Origin: an uncultured Rhodospirillales bacterium
GTDB taxonomy: Bacteria > Pseudomonadota > Alphaproteobacteria > Acetobacterales > Acetobacteraceae
DNA: 59,563 nucleotides
NCBI GenBank assembly: GCA_903823665.1
Contig: CAIJTR010000126.1
Span: forward strand, 1 to 59,563
Direction of reading: 5' to 3'
The notes beneath the pieces are model-generated. The model worked only from the letters and a program-made list of their open reading frames with translations, was not told where the DNA came from and did not search any database. The translations under genes were made by a program, and so were the position numbers. Shown here in pieces: positions 42,884 to 54,900 of this stretch (position 1 is the first letter of the stretch; every line of letters begins with the position of its first letter).

Positions 42884-42900
42884 CAAAGCGGCACGCTTTG
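42884..42900 (+). promoter_or_regulatory. small hairpin between tpsB and tpsA
   Basis: CAAAGC-GGCAC-GCTTTG forms a 6-bp stem in the 39-nt gap, just before the GGGGA ribosome binding region of tpsA. It could set relative expression of porin and exoprotein by partial termination or by blocking mRNA decay. Confidence 0.4.
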
Positions 42901-42914
42901 ATGGGGACGGACCA

Positions 42915-45900
42915 ATGAGCGACGCACAGGTTAACCGGACAGTGACGATATCCCAGGCTCGCCGGGCGGCGCTGATGGGTGGCACGGCGCTGGTGGCTTT
43001 GTTCGGTGGATCGCTGGTGACTTCTACCGTGGCACTGGCGCAGTCCAGCGCTGCGACGCGGGCGGCGAGCCTGCCCGCGAATGCCTTGCCATCTGGCGGG
43101 AAAGTGGTTGCGGGTTCCGCCAGCATCGCCACCAGCGGCACCACGATGAATGTGACGCAGAGCACCAACAATGCGTCGGTGAACTGGCGCAGCTTCGATG
43201 TCGGCACTGCCGGCACTGTGAATTTCACCGCACCTTCGCCGCAATCGGTGACGATCAATCAGGTGCGCGGGCCGGATCCGTCGGTGATTGCGGGCAAGAT
43301 CAACGCCAATGACCAGCTGGTGCTGATCAACCAGTCCGGTGTGCTGTTCACCAAGGGGGCGGAGGTCAACACGCAGTCCTTGGTGGTGTCGGCGGCGGGG
43401 ATCACCGAGGCCAATATGAAGGCCGGTAAGCTAATTTTGTCCGAGCCCGGCAAGCCGAATGCGGCGGTGGTCAACCAGGGCAAAATCACGGTGGCCAAGA
43501 CTGGGCTGGCGGCACTGGTGGCACCGCAGGTGGCCAATTCCGGCGTGATCGAAGCCAAGATGGGCCACGTGGTGTTGGCCGGTGCGGCGGCGGCGACGGT
43601 GGATTTGTACGGCGACGGGCTGATGTCGATTGATGTGACCAAGCAGGTGACCACGGCACCGCTTGGGCCGAACGGGCAGCCGGTGCAGGCGCTGGTGACG
43701 AACACGGGCACCATTCGCGCCGATGGCGGCACGGTGGTTCTGACGGCGCAGGCGGCGGAGGGGATTGTCACCAATCTTGTGCTCGCCTCCGGCAAGATCA
43801 GCGCGAACACGACTGCCAGCGGCAAGACCGGAACCGTTGCGATCAATGCCACCGGCGGAGATGTGGCTGTGACCGGCCATGTGTCGGCGCAGGGCAAGAA
43901 GGCGGGGACGACGGGCGGGCAGATTGAGATCAATGCCACTGGTCAGGTGGGCGTGGGGTCGGCTGCCACCATCAACGCATCCGGCAAGGCGGGCGGCGGC
44001 ACTGTTGCCATCGGCACCACGTTGGCGCGGGCGAAGGGTGGGGCTGCCGTTGCGGCACCGGTGGCCACGAAGGCGCTGATTGCACCGGGTGCGAAGATTG
44101 CGGCGGATGCCACGGTGAAAGGCAAAGGCGGCACAGTGGCCGTGCTGAGTTCGGCCAACACCTATCAGGGCGGCTCGATTTCAGCGGTGGGCGGCCCCAA
44201 GGGCGGCAATGGCGGCTCGGTGGAGATTTCGAGCCAGGGTGGTTTCAGCCTGACTGGCCCGGTGAATGTGGGGGCTGCGGCCGGCAAGCCCGGCAGCATT
44301 CTGATCGACCCGTTCGATCTGGCCATTGAGGCGGACACGACGACGACGAACAACAACAGCCTGGTGGTGACGAGCGGCTCGCCGCTTGGCCTTGCGTTCA
44401 ACAGCCCTGACCAGACCAGCAATGCGGTGATCACGCCAAGCTCGTTCAACACGCTGACGGGTGATGTGACGCTGCAGGCGACGCACAACCTGACGGTTGA
44501 TACGCCGTTCACCTATCTGTCGAGCAATCTGTATCTGCAGGCCGGCAACAACCTGACCGTCACCAGCGCTGGCAGCATTGCGCCCGGCACCGTCACGGCG
44601 AACGGAAGCACGGTGACCGGCGGAAATCTGTATTTGCAGGCAGCGACGCAGGCCATCACCACGATTTATCCGGCTGGGGCGCTGAGCATCAACGGCAGCG
44701 TGTCCGCGGGTGCATCGTCGCTGAGCCTTTATGCCGGCACCGGCGGCATCCAGATCGGAGCCAATGTCTCGGCGCATATCATCGCCATGCAATCGGCGGG
44801 CGATGTGGTGCAAAGCAGTGGCACGATCTCAACGCCCGCCAATGGCGCGGTGCTGGGGACGATCGAGGCGATTCCGCTCAGCAGCGGCTCAGGCCTGGGC
44901 GGCAATATCTTGCTGAACCAATCCGGCAACGCGTTCGGCGTGGCGACGGGCCTGTTCACGACGAGCGGGACCGTGGCGCTGGCCAATGGCACGGACCTGA
45001 CCTTGACCGGAGCCATCGGCAACAGCGGGACGGCCCCGGTCTTGGTCAGTGTTGCCGGCGGTCACACGCTCACGCTGGGCGATGTAGCGACGGGTGGAAC
45101 CGCCAGCCTGATCACCCCGGTTTCGATCACGACCAATGGCGGCACCATCTCGCTGCAGACCGACACGCTGGTGAACGGCAGCACGCTCAACGCCATCAGC
45201 GGCCAGTTCAACACAGCCAGCGTGATCGAGATTGCGCCGACGACGACCTCGCTTGGCGTTTATACCGGTGACGGCACGCCAACCAATTCCTCGCTGAGCC
45301 TGTCCTCAGCGTTGTTGCAGGCCACCACTATCACGACGCTGCGGCTGGGAGAGGTGCAGGGCACGATCACGGCGGCAGGGATTCAGATTGGGCAGCAGCC
45401 TTCGACCTACGCCTTCCCAACGCTGGATGTGCAGACGGGTGGCGCGCTGATCCAGGATGCCGCCGGCGTGCTGACGGCCAACAAGCTGACCGGCTCGGTG
45501 GGAAGCGTGCCGAATACGCTTTCGGCATCAGTGTCCAATCTTGGCAGCTTCACGGTTGCCAGCGGTGCGTTCACATTGAACGACGCAACGTCGAACATCG
45601 TTGTGTCTGGGCCCGTTTCCGCCAGCTCGGTTGCCATTTCGGCGGCATCGAACGTCAACAGCGATGCCGGTTATCTTTCCGCCATCGAGGTTGCTGGCAG
45701 CATCACGGCCACGGCGGGCACCATCACGCTGAAGGCGCTGGATGATGGTGGCAGCCTTGGTGCCTCGATCGCCACGCCAATTTTGATCGATGCGACTGGT
45801 CAGTTGAAGGCCAGTGCTGTGTCGTTGAACAGCCTTTCGACCGACATCGTCTCGACTGGGCGCACGCCCTATGCGGTGTTTGAGACATCGGGCGGCGTGA

Positions 45901-48900
45901 TCAGCACCAGCGCTTTGTCGGCGTCGGTCGGCTCTGGCACGGTTGATCTGCGTGGGGCGGGTGTTGCATCGGGTAACACGATCGGCTCGATTGGTGTCGT
46001 TTCCGGCACGACCTTGCCGTTGTTTGCGGTGGCCACAACCGGCACGTTGAATTTGGCGGGCAATATTGCCGCGAGCATTGTTGATCTGTCGTCTGCGGGC
46101 AATCTGACACAGACGAGCGGCACGTTGTCTGCCGGCACGCTGCAAAGTTCGTATGGCGTGGGCGGCAGCGAGAATATCACGCTGTCGGGCAACCAGATCA
46201 GCAGGCTGAGTTCGACGGCCGTGACGGGCAATCTGTCCGTGCGGTCGGACGTGAACATGGCTGTCGGCGCTGCCACGGTCTCGGCGGCGAATGCGTTCCT
46301 GGAAGTGGGCAAGGCTGGTGGTACGCTGACCGTGAACCCAGCGGTTTCACTGCCGAGCACCGGCACGTTGTCGTTGCAGGCCGATCATTTGGTGCTGACC
46401 AACGGCTCGACGATCACGCTGCTGGAGATGGCACCGTTCTCTCCCATACCGATTTCAACCGTGGCAGCGGTCGGCAACACGCTTGATCTCAGCGGCGATC
46501 TAACCGGCGTGAACGCTGGCACGCTGCATCTGGGCGGCATTGGCAGCACCACGACGGCGACCGGCATCACGCTGGGCACGCTGAATTTGAGTGGCGGTGG
46601 CAACAGTGTGGCGCTGTTGAACCTCACCACAGGCGGCAACATCACACAGACCGGGCCGCTTGCGGTGGCAGGGCTTGTGGGCAGTGCCACCGGGTCGATT
46701 GCGCTCACCAACACGGGCAACGCGATTGCGAAGATTGCAGCCGGTGGTTTGACGGCGGGCGGCGGCATTCAGCTGGCCGATGCAACGCTTTCGGTGGCGG
46801 GGCCGGCTTCGCTGACGGGTGCAGGCACGATCAGCATTGCGTCCAATAGCTTCAGCTTTGCCACCGGTGGGTCGCTTGCGGCGAACATGGTGGAGCTTGG
46901 GCCGCTGACTACGGCCGTGGTGCAGATAGGCACGGCGGGCACGACCGGGATCGACCCAGGTGATCTTTCGAAGATCACGGCGGGGCTGATCCGGCTGGGC
47001 CAGACCGGGCTGAACGCCAACAAGGCTTCCAGCATCAGCCAGTTGAGCAACGTCACGATTGCCGCGGGCAATACGCTTGAGCTGGACAGCGCGGGGGCGG
47101 TGACGCAAAGCGCAGGCATTCTGCAAGGTGGGCTGGTCACCGGCACGTCTGGTGGTGCGTTCTTGCTGGCCGACGCCAACACGTTGGCATCCGTCGGGCC
47201 GGTCAGCGCGGGCGGCGCGATTGCGGTCAGCAATGCCAGCTCGCTCGCTGTTGTCGGCAACCTTTCGGCGCTGGCGGACACGTCAATCGCGCTTTCGGCA
47301 CCGGCGCTGTCACTTGCCGCCGGAACCACGGCGCTGGTGCCGAACACGGCGGGTGGTGGGCTTATCACGATTTTGGCCAACACGCTGTCTGGCGCTGGGG
47401 CGATCAGCAATGCCGGCGGTGTGGTGGCCCTTTCGCCCTATACCAATCTCGGCACGCTCACGCTGGGTGGCGGCGGTCTTTCGGTTGGCAACATCGCAAC
47501 GCCGACGCTGCGTCTTGGCAGCCTGGACGGCACGACGATCAGCGCCGGTGCGATCAACATTGCCAGCACGCCGGGGCTGCTGCCGACCACCAATCTGGCG
47601 CTGTTCAGCACGGGTGCGGTGAGTGAGAGCAACAACGCGGTGCTGACGGCTTCTGCGCTCTCCGGCAAGGTTGGCTCGTTGAGTCTGACGGATGCGAATA
47701 TCATTGCGACGGCGGGCTCGATCACGGCGACCACGGGCGGCATTGCCATCACCGATGTGGGCGCGTTGACGCTGGCTGGGCCGGTGGTGACGGCGACCGG
47801 GCAGACGCTGGTGCTGAATGCGGCGACCGTGAATGTGACTGGCAACATCGCCAATACGCTGCAAGCGTTGAACGGCACGATTGAGCTGATTGCTGACGGC
47901 TTGCCGTTGCCTTCGTCACCGATTGCAGGACTGTTCAATGCGGGCACCGGGCTGCTGGCCATTTTGCCGCACACGTCGGGCACGGCGATGAATTTCGGCA
48001 GCAGCAGCGGATTGCTGGCAGGTGGCGTGCTGGTGGCTGGCACGGTTGAAGTGGGCGGCATTGGAGGGGTGGCGCAGGCGTCGTCGCTCACGCTGGGCGG
48101 GCTTTCGGTGGCGGGCAATCTGATCCTGGATAGCCAGGGTGGGATCAGCCAGAGCGCGCTTGCGGGCAGCGCGTTGGCGATCACCGGCGGCACGCTTTCG
48201 GTGAACGCCGGTGGCGCGGTGGCGTTGACCAATGCGGCCAACTCTGTAGGCCCGATCGGCAACGTGACGGTTGGCAACTCTGGCACATTCTCGCTTACGG
48301 ACACTCTGCAACCGGTGTTCAACGGCACCGTGAATGCGACGGCGGTTTCGATCATCTCGTCGTCTGCGGCGGGCATTGGTGAGGGTACTGGCGGGGCGAT
48401 AGTGACGTCGTCGTTGACGGCATCGGCTCCGACGGCCACGGCCACGATTGATTTATCGACTGGCAGCAACACGATCAGTGGCGTGGGTGCGGTGACGGCG
48501 GGCATGTCGTTCCTGCTGGCTGATACCGTGAACCCGAATATCACGGGGCCAGTGACGGCTCCGACTGTTTCGCTGAGCAACACCGGCACCGGCGGCATCA
48601 CCATTGGCGGCAGCGTTGCTGCTTCGACGGCGTTGTCCTTGGTGGCGGCGGGCGGGACGATCAGTGAGGGCAGCACCGGCGTGCTGAATGTGGGCACGCT
48701 GTCGGGGTCGCTCGCGGGCAGTGGTGCGGTGAGCCTGGTGGGCGCGGGTAGCAATTCTGTTGCTGCCATCAGCAGCTTTACCGATACGGGTGGTAGCTTT
48801 GCGCTGACCGACACGGCGGCGTTGGTGCTGGGTGCGGTGTCGGCGGGGCGCATCAGCGTCACCGATGCGGCGAGCATTCAGATCGTGGGCGTGAGTTCGG

Positions 48901-51900
48901 CTGCATCTGGCATTTCGCTGATCACCAACGGAATTACTTACGCCAGCGGATCGCTTGGCAGCACGACGCAGGTGGAGATTGCGCCGGACGGCAATGCGGT
49001 GGAGACGCTGGGTGTCGGAGCCGGTCTGGTGGTTGGGCAATCGGTGCTGGGTGCGATCAACACGCCGTTGCTGCGCATTGGCTCGGCCGGCGGCACGGTG
49101 AGTGCGACCACGGTGAACGTGCTTGGCAGCGCCTCGATCAATGCGGGAACGGCGCTTGAGATTGATGCGCAGACGGTGGTGAATATCGGCAGCGGTGCGA
49201 CGACGGGTTCGCTGAGTGCGCCGGTGTCGGTGGCGTTGCTGGTACCGGCTGGCACGGTGAGCGAGACGGTTGGCAGTGTTCTCAGCACGCCGTTGCTGAC
49301 GGGGACGAGCACGGGTGCTTCGCTGGCGGGCTCCGCCAACGTTATAGGCGCGCTCGGCAACTTTACGGCGGGCAGCGGTACGTTGTTGCTGCGTGACACC
49401 GGGGCGTTGGCGGTTTCGGGTGTGGTGACCGCGGGCACGCTGGATTTGAGCACCACCGGGGCGATCAACCAGACGGGTGGCACGATCACCATTGGCACGT
49501 TGCAGAGCACATCAGGTGTTTCGGGCAACGTGACGCTGGCGCAGGCCAATGACAGCATTCAGACGCTGGGCAATTTCAATGATGGCACGGCGGTGTTCAC
49601 GCTCAATGACAGCCGCGCGCTGGCATTGGCGGGTGCGATTGCGGCGGGGACATTGGATCTCGGCGTGGCGGGATCGCTGACGCAGTCTGGTGGTTCGGTG
49701 ACGGCGGGGCTGTTGCAGAGCAGCCAGGGCATCACCGGCAGCGTGACGTTGCAGCAGACTGCGAATGCGATCACCACGCTGGGGACGTTGCAGCTCAGCA
49801 ATGGCTCATTGTTGCTGGTGGATGGCAGTGCGCTGACCGTGGCGGGGCCGGTTTCGGCGTTGCAGGCGGTGTCGATCTCGGCTGCGGGCAATCTTGCGGT
49901 TCCGGGCAACGTGACTGCGAGTGGGCAGAGCCTGACGCTGACGTCTGGCGGGTCGCTTTCGCAGAGTGGCACGTTGAGTGCGGCGCAAATCACGCTGAAC
50001 GAACAGGGGTCGGCGGCGGCGGGGATGACGTTGTCTGGTCGTATTTTGGGCAGCACCGGCGTGGCGCTGAACAGCACTGCGGCACCGATCACTGAGACGA
50101 CGGGGGCTGTGATCTCTACGCCGCTGCTGACGGGGACGGTTGTGGGCGGGCCTGTGGTTTCGTTGGTGAGCGCTGCGAATACGATCAGCAACGTGGGGGC
50201 GTTCAGTGCGCCCGGTAGCAGCTTCAGTTTGGTTGATACGGTGAACCCGAATGTTGCGGGGGCGGTTTCGGCGGCCACGATCAGCCTGGCGAACAATGGC
50301 ACTGGCGGCGTGACCGTCACCGGCACGCTGGCTGGCACGACGAGCGTGTCGTTGAGCACGGTGGGTGGTGGGATCAGCGAGAGTTCTGGCACGATCACCA
50401 CGCCGTTGCTGTTCAGCGCGTCCGGGATTGGTGGGTCTGCGGTGCTGACCGGGCCTGCGAACGCGATCACCAATCTTGGGTCCATGACGATCACCGGTGG
50501 CGGATTGCAGTTGGTGGATGCGGCGGCTTTGACGGTGAGCGGGCCGGTGGTGTCAGCGCAGGCGGTGACGCTGAATGTGACGGGCAATCTGGCTTTGCCG
50601 GGCAACATCACGGCGAGCGGTCAGGCGCTGACGGCGACGTCTACGGGGTCGATTTCGCAGACCGGCACGTTGAGTGCGGCGCAGATCACGCTGACTGACA
50701 CTGGGTCTTCGGCGGCGAGCGTCACACTGTCTGGCACGATGCTGGGCAGCACGGGGGTTGCGTTGAACAGCACGGCGGCCCCGATCACGGAGACGGCGGG
50801 GGCGGTGATTTCAACGCCGCTTTTGACCGGGACCGTGAGCGGTGGTCCTGCGGTTTCGCTGGTGAGTGCGAGCAATACGATTTCGGGTGTGGGTGCGTTC
50901 AGTGCGCCGGGCAGCAGCTTCAGCCTGGTGGACACGGTGAACCCGAATGTTTCGGGGACGGTGTCGGCGGCTGCGATCAGTCTGGCGAACAATGGCAGTG
51001 GCGGTGTGACGGTGACTGGCACGCTGGCTGGCACGACGAGTGTTTCACTGAGCACGGTCGGTGGTGGGATCAGCGAGAGTTCGGGCACGATCACCACGCC
51101 GTTGTTGTTCAGCGCGTCGGGCATTGGTGGTTCGGCGGTGCTGACCGGGCCTGCGAATGCGATCACCAATTTGGGCAGCATGACGATCACTGCTGGCGGG
51201 TTGCAGTTTGTGGATGCGACGGCGTTGACTGTGAGCGGGCCGGTTTCGTCGGCGCAGGCGGTGACGTTGAATGTGACCGGCAATTTGTCGGTGCCTGGGA
51301 ACATCACGGCGTCCGGTCAGGCGTTGACGCTGACCTCGACGGGCTCGCTCACGCAGGGCGGCACGTTGAGTGCGGCCAATGTGACGTTGAATGAGAACGG
51401 CCCTGCTTCTGCTTCGATGGCGTTGAACGGGACGATCCTTGGCAGCGTCGATGTGGCGTTGAACAGCGTTGCTGCTTCGATCATCGAGGGCGCTGGGGCT
51501 GTGATCAGCACGCCACTTTTGGCGGGGCTTGTGCAGGGCGGCGCTGCGGTTTCGCTCACGAGCGCCAGCAACGTCGTGTCCGGCGTGACGTCGTTCAGCG
51601 ATCCTGGTGGCAATTTTGCGCTGGTCGATACGGTGAACCCGAATGTGTCCGGACCACTTTCCGCTGCGGCCATCAGCATCAGCAACAGCGGCTCGACGGG
51701 AATTTCCGTGACCGGCACGATTGCGGGCACGACGAGCGTGTCGTTGAGCACGGTTGCTGGTGGGGTCAATGAGAGTTCCGGCACGATCACCACGCCGTTG
51801 CTGTTCAGCGCCTCCGGGATTGGTGGTTCGGCGGTGCTGACCGGACCTGCGAATGCGATCACCAATCTGGGCAGCATGGCGATTACCGGCGGCGGATTGC

Positions 51901-54900
51901 AGTTGGTGGATGCGACGGCGCTCACGGTCGGTGGGCCGGTTTCGGCCACGCAGGCGGTGACGTTGAATGTGATCGGTGATTTGACGTTGCCTGGGAACAT
52001 CACGGCGACGGGCCAGGCATTGACCCTGACTTCGACGGGTTCGATCACGCAGAGTGGCACGTTGAGTGCGGCTCAGCTGACGTTGAACGAGAATGGTTCG
52101 GCCTCGGCGCTGATGGCATTGAACGGGACCATACTTGGCAGCGCGGACGTGGCGTTGAACAGCACCGCGGCCCCGATCACCGAGGGGGCCGGGGCTGTGA
52201 TCTCCACGCCGCTGCTGGTGGGCGCCGTGCAAGGCGGGGCTGCGGTTTCGCTGGTGAGTGCGAGCAACACGATTTCCGGCGTGGGCGCATTCAGTGTTCC
52301 TGGCGGAAACTTCACGCTGGCCGATACGGTCAATCCGAATATTTCTGGGCCGCTGTCGGGGGCTGCAATCACGATCAGCAACAGCGGCACGACGGGTATT
52401 TCCGTCACCGGCACGATTGCGGGCAGCAGCAGTGTTTCGTTGAGCACGGCGGGCGGTGGGATCAGCGAGAGCACGGGCACGATCGTGACACCGCTGCTGT
52501 ATAGTGCCAACGGGATCAATGGCACGGTGACGCTGACGAGCACCGGCAACAGCATTCCGTTGCTGGGCAATGTCGCCGTGACCAATGGCGGATTGACCCT
52601 GACGGACAGCGTGCCGCTGAGCATCACCGGACAGGTTTCGGTGACGCAGGGGCTTTCGATCAATGTGCTCGGTGATTTCTCGGTGCCGGGCAACATCTCG
52701 ACGCCGGGGCAGAATTTGTCGCTGAGCTCGACGGGTTCGCTCAGTCAGAGTGGCACGCTGAGTGCGGGTGTAGTGACCTTGATTGAGAACGGTCCGGCGT
52801 CTGCCTCGATGTCGCTGGCGGGGACGATCATCGGCAGCAGTGGGGTGGTGCTGAACAGCACGGCGGCACCGGTGACGGAGGCTGCGGGTGCGGTGATTGC
52901 AACGCCGCTGCTGAGCGGGACGGTGGGCGGCGGGGCTGCGGTATCGCTGGTGAGCACGACGAATACGATTTCCGGTGTGGGTGCGTTCAGTGCGCCGGGC
53001 GGGAGTTTCGCGCTGGTGGATACGGTGAACCCGAATGTTTCGGGGGCGGTGAGTGCGGCTGCGATCAGCCTGGCCAACAGCGGCACCGACGGCATCAGCG
53101 TGACGGGCACGCTGGCGGGCACGACGAGTGTGTCGCTGAGCACGGCCGGTGGTGGCATCGGCGAAAGCAGGGGCACGATTACAACGCCGCTATTGTTCAG
53201 TGCGAGCGGCATTGGCGGCTCGGTTGATCTGACCGGGCCTGCGAATGCAATCACCAATCTTGGCAGCTTGGCCATCAGCAATGGCTTCTTGTCGTTGGTG
53301 GATACGCAGGGCCTGACCGTGGCTGGCCCGGTTTCGGTGAGCCAGGCGGTGGCGTTGAATGTGGCTGGTAATTTGGTGTTTGCAGGCGACCTGTCGGCAC
53401 CTGGGGCAAACCTGACGCTGACCTCGGCGGGCGCGATCACGCAAACGGGGGGCGTGATCACGGCGGGGACGCTGTCGGCTGCGGGCACCAGCATTTCGCT
53501 GTCCACCAACAACCAGATTGCGACAGAGGCGACACTGACGTCGCTGGGTGCGGTGATCTTGACGGATGCGGCACCTTTGGTGGTGACCGGGCCGATCAGC
53601 GGCGGCTCGGTGTTGCTGACGACGACGGGGACGGGCACGCCGATCAAGATCAACGGGCCGGTCAACGGCACCAGTTTCGTGACGATCAACTCGGTGGGGT
53701 CTGTTGACCTGGCGGGCTCGGTGAGCACGCAGGGCACGTTGTCGGTCAGCACGGCAAGCGGTGGTGTAGCCCAGTCTTCCGGCACGGTGACCGCTGCGAC
53801 ACTTGCGAGCCCGGGCGGCATTGCCGGTCCGGTGGCACTGACCAGCACCGGCAACAGGATTGCGACGCTGGGCAGTGCTGTGGTCGGTGGGGCGTTCCAG
53901 CTGGTTGATACCGGGGCCCTTTTGGTGGCTGGGCCGGTTCGCGCATCGTCCATTGGTCTTTCGACGACCGGTGCGATCACGTTCGCGGGCAATGTGAGCG
54001 CGAACCTGCTCGACATCGCCACCACCAGCGGCGGGGTGAACCAGACCGGCGGCTCGCTGCTGGTGGGCTCGCTTGCGGCGTCGCGCGGTGTGAATGGCGG
54101 TGTGACGTTCGGCAGTGCGACCAATCAGGTTGCCAATCTGAGCGGGCTGACGAATGGCTTCTTTGCCAGCAATGGCGGCGTTGTGCTGGTGGATGCCACG
54201 AGCCTGTCGATGCCGGGCACGGTTTCGGCACCGAGCCTTTCGGTGACGTCGGCAGGCTCGATCACGTTGCCGGGGACGATCACGGTGCCGGGCACGCTGT
54301 CGCTCAACGCCGGGGGCACGATTGTGCGGCCGAGCAATGCGGGGGCGTTCACGGCGGGCGTGTTGCAGGGCAATGCGGTGACGCTGGCGGATTTCGGTAC
54401 CGCGTCGCGGATTTCGCAGTTGGGCTCGTTCGTGGTGACCGGCAGCACGCTGGACATCAACAACGCCATTCCGCTGTCGATCACCGGGCCGGTGTCGGCG
54501 GAGTATCTGGCCATCACGGCCACGGGCACGATTGGGGTGAGTGGGACGATCACCACCACCGGGCTGCCGCTGGCGGTGCAGGTGGCGAGCACGCTGCCGA
54601 TGGCACCGGGGAGTTATCTGGCGGTGACGCAGGGCACGGATGGCAGCCTGCCTTCCATTCAGCAGACGGGAACGCTGCTGGTGCGGCCATCGACGGGGGC
54701 TGCTGCGGCGAATTTGCGGCTTGATCTGCCGACCACCGGCGGCACCATCACGCTCAATGATCTTGAAGGGCCGCAGGCGAACCTGGTTTTGTTCACACGA
54801 ACGGGGGGGACGGCCACGGGGATTGTCAATGTCGCCAATCTGACTGTGGTTGGCAGCCAGAAATCGGCTTCGCTGTTTGGCACGGTGGCCAACCGGGGCG

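Noticed and set aside
49887-53366. CRISPR array or mobile-element origin for the regular repeats
   Set aside because: Units are 696 bp, in frame and coding; there are no short repeats with unique spacers and no transposase.
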